Assembly: GCA_003049485.1 (NCBI GenBank)
Contig: PYST01000103.1
Coordinates: 46,926-110,925, forward strand
Source: Ophioceras dolichostomum
Lineage: Eukaryota; Ascomycota; Sordariomycetes; Magnaporthales; Ophioceraceae
Length of the DNA: 64,000 nucleotides
Reading direction: 5' to 3'
Part shown: positions 34,039 to 44,905 of the stretch, in pieces
Layout: each line of letters starts with the position of its first letter
Position numbering within the stretch: the stretch's first letter is position 1
Made by a program: the position numbers and the translations under genes
The notes under the pieces: generated by a model
Seen by the model: only the letters and a program-made list of their open reading frames with translations
What the model was told of the DNA's origin: nothing
The model's database searches: none

Positions 34039-37000
34039 CTACGTCAGGTCGACAACATGACCCTGCCCCTGCCCCTGGCCCTGACCTGGCCGGCCGCCCT
34101 GGCCCATCCGACCGGCATTGCCAGCAGCAGCGGCAGCGGCTGCGGCTGCCTGGCGCTGCTGCTGCTGCTGCTGGAGTAGATGCGCCGCGCGACTGGCCGC
34201 ATTTCCGATGCCGCCGCCGGGCAGACCCAGGCCCTGGACATGGCTCTGCTGGTGTTGCTGCACCCGCTGTATTTGCTGCTGCATCAGCTGCGTCGGGCTG
34301 CTCATGGGAGGCTGTGGCTGCGGTGGCGGCGTCTCGAGAAGCGTCCTGACGCCCTTGTCGATGGCGCGGAGCAGCTCCTCAACCCCTGACGAGGTATCCG
34401 CCACGGCGCTGTTGCTCAGGCACTTCCAGTCCTTGTTCTTGCCGTCGAAGATCTCCTTCAGCACGCGAGCGAACTCGTCCGTGTTCTTGACAGGGTCCGC
34501 GTCGCTGCGCAGGACATGCCAGTAGGCCTCGCCCCTGCGCAGGCGCAGCCGGACGTCCAGGTTGAGGCGGCGGAGCGGGGTGTTCAGGGGGCTGGGGAGC
34601 GTGTAGCGGATGGTGAGCCAGTTAAGCGCCTTGCTGAAGATCTCAAAGCCGCCCTTACGGCTCGTCTGCAACTGCTGCCACGAGTCCTCGATGCGCTCCA
34701 AAGCCCGAGAGACGGAGAGAGTCAGGGGGAGCCAGAATGGCAGGCTCTCAAGCCCGCCTGGGGAGTTGACCAGTCTCTGTAGCATATCCAACACTCTAAT
34801 GTGCGGGTTATCCGGCTGAAGCGTGAGCCTGATCGCCTTAGGGTCGGAAAGGTCAAGCCAGACCTTCCAGCGCCGACGGGCCTGCTGTTCCCGCTGTTTG
34901 CTCTGCTGCTGCTGCGGAACGGCCGGTCCTCCAACTGCTAGTCGTCCTTCGCCGGTTGCGCCTTGATTTGGTGCGCTTTTGTCGTCGGCTGTAGAGGGTA
35001 GGTCACCATAGGTAAACACTACCTTTCTCAAGGTAACCATTTCGCACTCAACGCCTCGTCGGTGCCGGCTGATCGACTCCAGAAACTCGACTAGCCGGTC
35101 GATCGCCTGTAAGTGGCTCGTGAGTGCATCGATCATGGGCTCTCCGAGCTCAGCCCGGAGGCGAAGCGCAAACTCGCCGCTGCGGTGGTTGAAGAACACA
35201 TCATGGTCGACCTTGGTCTTGAGCAACCTGAACTTGCTCTTGTCCGCAACGACGATGCTGGCTTGTGCAGTAATGGTAACACGTGGGTCCGACCGTGTCG
35301 GCGCCGGCACTGACTCTGGCGGAGACTTCCCGGCGCCGCCAAGGATCTGGTCTGAAGATGTGGACTGGACACCCTTGATCATCAAGCGGACGTAGTCCGA
35401 AGCCCAAGGTCTCTTCACCCGCTGGAAAGTCCCATTACTCAAGGTGTCTTCCGCTCGCAGGGACGGGAGGATCTCGGAGAGACGAATAAAGATGGTCGGC
35501 ACCTGGATGTGAGGTGGGAGGAAAGGATTGGGCCAATTGCGAGTGAAATGCTGCATCTTCTTTGAGTGCAGGGCCCGAAGATCGGTCAAGTTGGATATCA
35601 TCGATGTGACGAAGACGGTGAGATGTGAGAAGAATGGATCCGCCATGTTTGGCAAGTTTGAGCTGAGAGGGAGTGGAATGTGAACTTTGATGCGCGGGCC
35701 GGTTGGGTTCGTTGCGCTGCAAGTGCGTTCACAATAGTTAGCTTGACGTTCCAGCGAGCGCGGGAGCAAACCTATTAGGGCGTGAAAGGGAGGGTAGCAA
35801 TCAAGAGGAGATTAGAGAAATCACGTACAGTTCGATCAGCCACCACTGGTCGCCGTTCAGGCTCAGACTGATCAAGAGGTAGAACTGGGGGCCCCAGCCT
35901 TGCCGCTTATACCAGAGGTGTGGGTACGTCTCGCGGCCGTTGAGCAGATGCCGGAACTCTTCCGGCTTCAACGGCGGTGCCCTACTGCCGATCCATCCCT
36001 GGCTCTTGCCGCGGCGCTGGAGCTCGTCCATTGCACAGATGTTGCGTATCATCTCCAGCTGGTTGACACCGTCCTCTGTGGGGTCCTTCATGCTAGTGTT
36101 CAGCGACCGTTCCCCGGTGTGTACAATCCTGGAGTGCGGCTCTATTGCAAAGAAACCAGATATCGGGTCGATTCGGGTAACGGCCGAGTCCACTTCCGTA
36201 AGTTGGACCTTTAGGTATGAGTCCGCCGGCTCTGTCGCAGAGATACGCAACGCGAGCGCGGCCTCCCGCTTGGCGAACCGAGGCTTCTCGAGCAGCTTGG
36301 TGTGTATCGAGGAGAGGATATGTTCGACGTGCCTGGCAATTGCTGTCTTGAGAATGGCCTCCATCGACATATTCTCGGTGTCGAACAGGATCACGGCGTC
36401 CTTGACCTCCTGGTTGCTCCTGAACCACCGCAACGCGAGACGGCTGGTGGCTTTCGGATTCGGAGCCGCGCTGCCAGGCGTTGCCCCGCTATGTACCCCG
36501 ATGATGATCCAGCTCTTCGGCGCGCTCGGAGGAAACCGGTTTGTCCAGTACTGGACGGACATGGACCGATTTAGACGCTCGATCTTTAGCGTATCCACCC
36601 ACCTTCCTCGGCTCATCTCGACCGCCTGTCTCCTCAACTCTGCGATCTTGTGCGTGAGCACAAACTCGTGGAGAAACTCATAGCAGCCCGCCAGACCTTC
36701 GGTCCCGAGCAGGTCGTTTACTTTCATTTCGAGGTGTTTGCGCAGGGTCTCGGACAAATCCGTCGGGGCAGGCGTGAAGAGAAACCGAAAGTCGATAAAC
36801 CAGAACTGTTTTTCGAAGTCCTCGTCGGCGATGGTCAGGTCGACCTCGAACTCTCCGTCGACGATAAATGTGACCCTTCCAGAGCTGATCTTGTAGTTTC
36901 TGAAATGGTAAGGTATCTTGTCGTGGTCCTCCATGGTCAGCCGCAGCGATAACATCGTGTTGAGGTCGTCCAGCCACTTTAGCTGTTCCTGGGCCGTCAT

Positions 37001-37759
37001 TTGCGGCGGCTCGATATAGTTGTGGTCGGGTATCCAGGGGGCGTCGCCGTTCGACAGCACTTGGAGCGCCGTCTTCAAATCAGGGCTCGGGAGTCTGGCA
37101 TAGGATAGACTCCTAGTGAACTCCATCATAGATCCCAGAGCGGCCTCGTACTTGGATGACTGGGCAAGGAGATGACCCCTGATATCAATGAGCTTGCTAA
37201 CCAGCCCAACCTTCCTGCTCCACTCCGTGATGATGAGGGCCTTAACCCATCTCGCGTGTTGGTCCTGGGCGAACCTAAGCAGTAGCAGTTTCTTGTCGAG
37301 GTTTTCGGGCGACGAGTCGTCGGCGGCAGCGTGGTCAGTGTTGCCGTTCATGGTTGGCGCGGCTGGGAGTGGCCTCTTGGCCAGCTCCCTCACAGCGTCC
37401 TGTAGATCATTGTGGGATTTCTGGGCGAGTCGCGAGAGCAGTTGGCTCAGGGAGAGGAAGTTTTCGGTGATGTGCTGGATCTCGTCAGGCAAGTCGTTCA
37501 TCCTTGGAGGATTGTTGTCGGATGGCGACGACCTTGCTGGAGTCTGCTGCTGTTGAATCGCGGTCTCGTCCAAGGCGCTGACGGCCACTCCATTCACGAC
37601 CGCGCTTTTGCTCTTGTCCGGCGGCGGCCTGGCAGAGTCCGGATCCGAATCTGGCAGAGAAGGAGTGCCGCCGTTGACGCCATTAAGCTTGAGATCTCTA
37701 TCGTGATTCGTGCCGCGCACGCCGTTTTGGCTGATCTCCATCGTCGCAACAGCAGTCAT
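34039..37759 (-). CDS. MED14: Mediator complex subunit 14 (Rgr1)
   Basis: Scaffold subunit of the nuclear Mediator complex, joining head, middle and tail modules and needed for RNA polymerase II transcription. Two exons, 37759-35829 and 35716-34039, separated by a 112-nt intron (GTACGT donor), give 1202 residues; splicing joins WWLIEL to ATNPTGPRI. The family's N-terminal block is clear: LPDEIQHITENF, LLSRLAQKSHNDLQ, and KWVKAL-like HARWVKALIITEWSRK. The NYIEPP and DFRFLF segments fit the repeat-containing core. The C-terminus (about residues 1120-1202) is low-complexity with Gln and Ala runs and a GQGQGQG tail. Met1 and Met7 are both possible starts. Confidence 0.93.
34060..34300. repeat. 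Gln/Ala codon repeats at the MED14 C-terminus
   Basis: CAG/GCC-type triplet runs encoding polyglutamine, a nine-residue polyalanine run and GQ dipeptides in the last ~80 codons of MED14. Such disordered tails are common in Mediator subunits. Confidence 0.8.
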
Positions 37760-39550
37760 CGCACGGGAGGAGCCCCCCGCGCGTTTTGCGACGATCGCTG
37801 CTCGACCGGCGCCTCCCCGAGAGGCCCCCTTGCGAAGCTCCCAACAATCTAGGCGGGCCTAGGGAATTGGCGGATGGCGGCTCTCATCACCGGACTAGTA
37901 TCGGGAATAATTTAAAGATCGCACGATCAAGCCGCGATGGACGTCGACGAAGGCGATAGAGCTATGGCGAAGTTTTGCGATCGGCGCGTCTCGACAGGGG
38001 AGGAAGGTTGTCGGGAAAACGAGCCTGGGCCAAACACGTCGAAGGGCAGAGAAGAGAAGCCTCGCGACACGCGCAGCCCAAAATAAAGGACAGGGTTAGG
38101 CGACGGCGTGAACACAGCCTAAACCAATTCGGAGAGCAGTCGGAATTGAAAAAGACAATCCTCGCGTGGAATGGTCGTGTCGGTGAGGGAGATAGTTGAA
38201 GTCTGAGGCCGGAAAAGGTTGGCGAAGCCGCGAAAGTCAAGAAGAGCCGGAACTCAGATTCACGCCTCACGTTTTTCCTGGCTGGGCTGGGCTGGGTCTT
38301 CAGCGCCGGGCTGGGATGCCAAGGATGTACCTGTCACGTGACTCACACCAAAGCTTTGGAGCAACCACGCAAGAAAGAACAACAGACGCAACAAAGGTCG
38401 AGCACTTGCAGGGATGTGACAGCTTAAATCTTATCTTATCACCACTCCCGCCTTTGCACACACCCCAACCGTGCAGCACCCCCCAAATACTCGTGCTAGG
38501 CACTGCAGTTGATCCGATCCTGCGGGATCTGGGGTAGGTTTGTCAAAAGTGTACATACTTCGTATGCCTCGATGCATTTTGACAGTTCTCCAACCCGTCT
38601 CCAAAGTCTCCAGGATTATCTCACGTCGCATGACAGAGCTAGGCTAACTTAAACTCGGTGTTCTTGATTCTTGTACAAAAGTGGCCTCCATCTCCCGGGT
38701 CTCTCTCGTCTTTACTCTCGAAATGTCAGATATGCGTCATGACAAAGAGGTGTCTTGCATCCCCCCCATGCTCTCATATAGCAACACCTATGAATGGAAC
38801 CTGAGGGCGTCTTGGAAACCTGCCCGCGGTGGATGGGCAGGTACCCATGCACATTGCCTTTGTCCACCAGCGGCCATGTACGATTGTTTGCGGCTTGCAA
38901 TCCCTGCACCTACATACCAGGCATGTTCAAGCTACATAGGCAGCAGCTTCCTGAGCAAGACATCAAAGGCAGTCAAAGGGGTAAGGAGTAAACAAGCAAG
39001 GAGCTAGTTTCGTTTGCTGCTCTATCCTCCAGGTCCTCCAGATCTTCCCATACCGTTTGACACCAAGTCGCACATAAAAAACATACTGCAAGGCCGGAAA
39101 AGAAAAGGGGCAGTGGCAGGCACGAAACCGTCGTGTAACCACATTCTTCCAGGCCACTGGCCCCCAACGCTAAGCAACGCTAGTTGTTCCCTTACCAAGA
39201 GGCTCGCCGGCCTCACCCTAGTACCACTCATTCGCGAAATGCTTCCGTCTCCATATGCGCACCGCGGCGTATTTTTGGCATTTTGCGTGGCCTCGGAGCA
39301 GACGGCCTTGTGAGATTGTTGTTGTGTGTTGTAGCGGCAGGTCTTGGGGGAGAGAGGATTGTTGATTGGACGCACTCCGAAGCTCGTGCTCAACTATTCC
39401 AAGAGAAAGAGATGGTCACTCATTATGATCATGGTCATTTGTTTGTAGAATCTAAGCTAGATAGACTCTCTCCTCCTCCAGCACGGGGGCGCACCATGTT
39501 GTTGTGCGTGGCGGAGACAACTGAGCAAATGATGATGACAACATGTCTAC
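37760..39550. other. 1.8-kb intergenic region
   Basis: Promoter of MED14 and 3' flank of G6PDH. It contains the G-rich tract at 38284-38315 and short frames without recognisable domains. No gene called. Confidence 0.55.
38284..38315 (+). repeat. Five-GGG tract, potential G-quadruplex
   Basis: Five GGG runs within 32 bases, with loops of 2, 2, 11 and 2 bases, made from GGGCT repeats. It lies about 525 bp upstream of the MED14 start. Quadruplex formation is a prediction from the pattern only. Confidence 0.6.
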
Positions 39551-41635
39551 TTACAACTTGTTCGGGTGCAGTGCAGACGTCGTTGGCCACTGGTACCCGG
39601 CAGCATCGCTGAACTTGTAGCCGTACGACGCCGTGAAGTCGTCCAGAACGGCGGGTCCACGCGAGCCTGGTCAAAATCATATGGTGGTCAGTTTTTGCGG
39701 TGATAAAGGAAAAGCAGATGCGGGGTTTGGGTCTTACCATAGGGGTACTCCATCGGGATGATCTCCTTGTTGTCATCCAGGTAGTGGAGCAGCGGGGTGA
39801 AGATCCTCCAGCTGGCATCGAGCTCGTCGTCGCGGACGAAGTTAGAGTGGTCGCCCTTCAAGCAATCCAGGATCAGAGACTCGTAGGCCTCGGGGATTTT
39901 GAGATCGGAGAACCGCCGCCTGTAGGTAAGGTCGAGCTCCGTGACGACCGTCTGCATGCTGAGGCCGGGCAGCTTGGAGTTCATCTTGATGTAGACGCTC
40001 TCGTTAGGCTGAATCCGCATAACCAGCTCGTTGCGAGGGATGTCCTTGAAGATGCCAGAGGTCACGTCCTTGAACTGGATGCGGATCTCCGTCTTCTGCT
40101 CGTTCAGCGCCTTGCCCGCCTTCATGATGAACGGAACGCCATCCCATCTCTCATTCTTAATGTAGGCGACGAGAGCGCAGAAGGTCGGGCACCTCGAGTC
40201 CCTGGGAACTGTGTCGTCCTCCTTGTACGCAGGCTTGTTGCCGTCCAGCGACCTTCCGTACTGACCGATGATAACGTTCTTGGGCTCGATCGCGGGGATG
40301 CCGCGGAGAACGCGAACCTTCTCGTCGCGGATATCCTCCGAAGAGAATGAGATCGGCCGCTCCATGGCGAGGAGAGTGAGCACCTGAAGCAGATGGTTCT
40401 GCATGACGTCACGGATGATACCAAACTCATCGAAGTAACCACCGCGTCCCTCCGTGCCGAAAGGCTCCTTGAAAGTGATCTGGACGTTGTCGATGTGGTG
40501 GCGGTTCCACGTGGCGCCCAGGAAAGAGTTCCCGAAGCGGAGGATAAGGATGTTCTTGACCATCTCCTTGCCAAGGTAGTGGTCGATGCGGAACAGCTCC
40601 TCCTCCTTCCAGTCGGGCTCGAGGGACTTCTGAAGCTCACGGGAGCTGGCAAGATCCTTGCCAAATGGTTTCTCGACCTATGGAACTCGGTGAGCATTGG
40701 GGAGTCGAGGGTCAGCCAGCAGGTCACACGGTGCGCAGCGAGGGTTAGTCCGCTTTCTTCCTCTCTCTCCCTCCCTCCCTCTCTTCTGGTTGGGAAGCCG
40801 CCGGCCGACTTACAATGACGCGGGCGATTCCCCTGGTGGGATAGCAGCATCGCTTGAGGTGCTGAGAGACGATCGTGAAGACGCTTGGGGGGAGAGCCAT
40901 GTAGAAGAGCCTATGGGCTTCCGGCTTGGATTTCTCCAGGTCCTCCAGGTGGCTGTTGAGGTTCTGGAAGGAGTCATCCCTGTCATACTGGCCCGAGACG
41001 TAGGAGCACAGCGAGCAGAACTCGTCCAGCTGCTGCTCCATGTCCTTGGTCGGCGTCTTGATGTACGACCGGATCCTCCTGATGTATTCCTCATGGTCCA
41101 TCTTGGTCCGCGCATATCCGACGATTCTGATGTCCTTGGGGAGGAATTGGTTGCGGTACTGTGCGAGCGAGAGTCCGTTAACGCATGGCGCGATCAGTCA
41201 GGTCAGAGTAAATCAGTTCTCTGCACGAGGACTTACGAGGCCGAATAGCGCGGGATACTAGAAATGAATTTTGGTGTTAGTAGCTGCATTTTGGTTTAAG
41301 TTTTACTGGTATAGGGGGGGGAGTACAGCGTACCGTCTTCTTCTTGGCAAGGTCGCCAGAAGCACCAAGAACCACAATTACCGTGTTCTCCTTGAGCTCC
41401 ATTTCGCTGCGATTGAAGAAAAAGTCAGCACAGGGTCTGATGCACAATTCTCGCTCTGGCGCATCTGCTTGATAGTCGTCGAAAGAAGCCTTATCGCGAT
41501 GCGGAGTTGGAATATCGGGCAGCAGACGGGCATCTGGCGGGCATCGCGACGTTCACTGCAGCGATGGTCGGCCATGCATAGTGGGGGAGTTGGAACCTAC
41601 GCAGCGGCGGAGTGCGAGGGGGCGTCGACAGGCAT
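39551..41635 (-). CDS. ZWF1: Glucose-6-phosphate 1-dehydrogenase
   Basis: Oxidises glucose 6-phosphate to 6-phosphogluconolactone, making NADPH; first step of the oxidative pentose phosphate pathway, in the cytosol. Six exons on the minus strand: 41635-41601, 41406-41334, 41257-41237, 41158-40814, 40677-39738 and 39666-39551. Phases close to 509 residues, the usual length. Short 5' exons build the N-terminus MPVDAPSHSAAAEMELK and the NADP-binding GASGDLAKKKT. The third exon has only 21 nt and encodes YPALFGL. The substrate signature RIDHYLGKE lies at residues 188-196, followed by FGNSFLGATWNR. The C-terminus is YGYKF...PNKL. The stop codon overlaps a perfect GTAAGT donor-like sequence. The gsdA name is used in Aspergillus. 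Confidence 0.96.
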
Positions 41636-44087
41636 CTTCCGCTGTTGGTCACTGCTTCCAACGTCTCTCTGCTGCGGCTTTGGAGGATGGGAGAAAGGCG
41701 AGCTTCAGGCGATTAGGGATAGGATCAGAGCAACAACAACAACTGTTGGGTCTTTCGGCACACAAAATGAACGGACAAGAAGGTCGAAAGCAGATCAACT
41801 GGGCAGAGGGCAGAGGGCAGAGAAAGTGAAATCGGGGTTAATAATCGGGACTTAAAGAGAAAGCTCCATGGTGGGCGGGATGGAGGGTGGGAGGATATCC
41901 GACGAAAGCCTAAGCTCGTACAGGGCACAGGGGGGGGGGAGACACAACCAGTGCAGTGCGGTGAAGTCCTTGTCCCAGGCCCGAGTATGTAGACTGGTAT
42001 GGAGCCGCGCGGGCACTTCAGTTGGTCATGTTGCGTTCCTCAACATGTTGAGCTTGGAACTGGCAGCGAGTTGGGAGCTTACTCAGAGTCTGTGGTGTGC
42101 CCTCCCAAAAGTCCCAGCAATCCTGCGGGGTCGCGAACACCGAGGCCACCATCCCCTCCAAATCCCAGAATCCTCTCAGCTTTCACATCGGTTCTTTGTG
42201 AGGTGTCACCAACAGACGAGCCCATTGCATGTGTGTCTCTCGTCAATCAAGACTCATTGCTCGGAATTACTTACATCTGAGATCAACGTCACAGAACGCT
42301 CTGGAAAGCTGAGGGATTAACGTTGCTTGCCCAAGCCATGCCAACCCAGTCATTATTGGCGCCGCGCTTCAATAACTCTCCCGGACGGACTCAACTCACT
42401 GCCGCATCCCCTCCATCCACGTCATGGCACAATTATACCTAATGTCATTATTAAGAGCCACCGGCCGCGTTCGCCGCTGGGCTCCTCCCAAGAGTGCCCA
42501 AGGGTGATGATACCTCCGGCGGCCCTCCCTACTGCGCTGGATAAAAATTCATGCATGTCCAAACCGCATCGGACTGCCCTGATGGTGCTGCCGAGCGTCC
42601 CTCAGCTAGGGTACTACCTACCAGACGTGCAGCTTCCCAGCAATCGCAACAGCGGCTACCTGAGGTACCTTTAGCAGCTTACGCCCTAAAAACGTTCCTA
42701 GTTCGAAGTCCGCGGCGATCAGAGCCCTTAACGAGCGGGATTTCCATTTGGAAAAGCGCCTTCCGTCACAGGACGTGTTGCATCACTGTCTGACAAGCTT
42801 GCAACCCCAGTCCGCGGCGGGTGTTTGGTGCTGGGGGTTGACTGGAACTCGATGGAACTGAACGTTTCCGCCTACCACCGCGGGGGTCGATGGGAAAACC
42901 GTGGGAGCTCCCATGAGCTTTTCTTTCTTTTTACACTTTTTGATGGGGCAAAGCTAAGCTTCCCCCTGTCTCGGCGGCGGGGCGTCTCTGTCACTAAGCC
43001 CCTGGCGCGGCAAGAACTCCGAAGAGGAAAATATGGGCGTGTCTTTTTTTTTTTTTTCTTTGAAGACGCCTGCGATGTCGCCCACAAAAGACGGCATTTC
43101 TACTATCGTTGTATTAGTACCAAGGCGGATACTGGATGACCGTCCTCAGAAAAATGAATTGACAAGACAAGCCAACATAAAGCAGAAGCAAAAGCGAGCG
43201 CCCGCGTCACCCGCCTCGCCACTCCATGTCCGGGCTGCAACAAGTGCGCAAGTACTGTAAGGTACCAACCTAGCCTACCTTACCATCCGGGGGGCGGCTT
43301 TAAAAGCGACCACGCAGGGCGGCTGGGCAACGCAGAGCTGGGATAACTCCGCGGATCCGAGGGCCACCACCAATGGACGTCCGAGACCCGATGTCCGGAC
43401 TCAGCTCTCGTTCTCTGACCCGACGGAAATCAAAAGAACTATTCCATCCAGAGGCAACTTCTAGCGGAACATGTGCAACTATTGAATCGGGCGTGGTACA
43501 TAGGTGCGGCCAGCGAGTTTTGTCCGCCTCGTTAGAGAGATTATTCACGATTCACAATTCTTCGAAGCCCAATCCAGACTGCCGCGACAAAAGGTAGCGA
43601 ATAGAAGCAATTTATCGCATATTGAAATCCCATGCCCCTCGGTGAACTTCACTCCGACAAGCCGTCGATGACGAAAGCGGGGCCAAGGTTGGGCTGCAGC
43701 TCGTGGACGGAGCTTGCCGGCTGATTGGACCGGTTGAAAATGGCCGCCAGCTGCACAGCCACAGCTTCTCTCCGCATGAGCCGCTTGTGGCTTTCAGCAA
43801 GCATGCACGGACCCTCAGAAATCCACTTTTCGTGGCGCTTTGTGGCGCTCTCAAGTGTGGCTTATCGTTTATCACCTGACGGAACTTGGAAACCCTAATG
43901 GACTCTCACCATCAAATTTTTGGCTCCATACAGACGCATTGCGCTCTTGTCAACGACACGACCATACTAACCCAGCAGCCAGCAGCAAAACATCGCGATT
44001 ATTGTCGGCAACAGCATTCGCTCGGCTGACAACTTCTCCAACCTGGCAAGGGGACTTCAATAAGTGGGAGACATCACCACCGTCAAG
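41636..44087. other. 2.5-kb divergent promoter region, G6PDH / eL33
   Basis: Lies between two divergently transcribed housekeeping genes. It contains a T tract near 43045, TACCTA motifs near 42610 and 43262, and the AACCCTAA box at 43891. Short frames lack domain signatures. No gene called. Confidence 0.55.
43891..43898 (+). promoter_or_regulatory. AACCCTAA telobox-like element upstream of eL33
   Basis: Exact AACCCTAA, about 190 bp upstream of the start codon of the ribosomal protein gene. This sequence is the Tbf1-type telomere-repeat box known from ribosomal protein promoters in many ascomycetes. Function here is inferred from motif and position. Confidence 0.5.
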
Positions 44088-44905
44088 ATGCCTGCCGAGG
44101 CCGGTCACAGATGTATGTTCCTTCCGTCGCCTTCCTGACCCGCGCGTGATGAGTTGGTCGTTTCACGCACGCGAGTTCCCGTGGCTGTTGTTGAGTACTT
44201 TGGCTAATCCTCACAACTACAGTATACGTCAAGTAAGTCGATTCTGTGGGCAGTCAAGTTATCCTCCCGCCCCAACGCATGCCCCGATACCGCGACGACG
44301 AGCACATGGCAATTTGGGAGATTATCGCGCTTTTGGTCTCGGGAGAACCCAACGGATTGAGGACTACGCCGGCGCGCCGATTCACGACGTTCGAAGAATG
44401 CGATACTAACGATTCGATCTGTAGGGGTCGCCACCTGAGCTATCAGCGTGGTCGTCACACAACCCACCCCAAGACGAGCCTGATCAAGATCGAGGGCGTC
44501 GATGACACCAACGCCGCCAAGTGAGTACACCCCACGGCTGTGCTGCTGTTTCTGGTGAATTGGGAATCGGGTGCTGACTTCCTCGCTCGTACAGCTTCTA
44601 CCTGGGCAAGAAGGTCGCGTACGTCTACAAGGCCACCAAGGAGGTGCGGGGAACGAAGATCCGGGTCATCTGGGGCAAGGTCACCAGGCCTCACGGTAAA
44701 TACAACACCTGCGCTACCCCGACGGACCGGCTTGAGGAGCTTCCTCCAGCTCGGGATACCTGGCGAGACGACGCATCACTGACGCGGAGATGATCAATGA
44801 ACCACAGGCAACTCGGGCGTCGTCCGCGCCAAGTTCACGAACCCTCTTCCTTCCAAGTCCTTCGGCGCTTCTCTCCGCATAATGCTTTACCCCTCGTCCA
44901 TATAG
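44088..44905 (+). CDS. RPL33: 60S ribosomal protein eL33 (L35Ae)
   Basis: Structural protein of the large ribosomal subunit. Five exons: 44088-44112, 44223-44232, 44425-44520, 44595-44695 and 44808-44905, totalling 330 nt and 109 residues. The protein reads MPAEAGHRLYVKGRHLSYQR and continues SLIKIEGVDD, NFYLGKKVAYVYKA, IRVIWGKVTRPHGNSGVVRA and SFGASLRIMLYPSSI, the complete eL33 pattern with the conserved RPHGN(S/T)G. Exon 2 is only 10 nt; both its junctions (GTATGT donor before, GTAAGT after) are needed to restore HRLYVKGR. The short first exon and several small introns are typical of fungal ribosomal protein genes. Upstream lies a telobox-like site. Confidence 0.96.
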
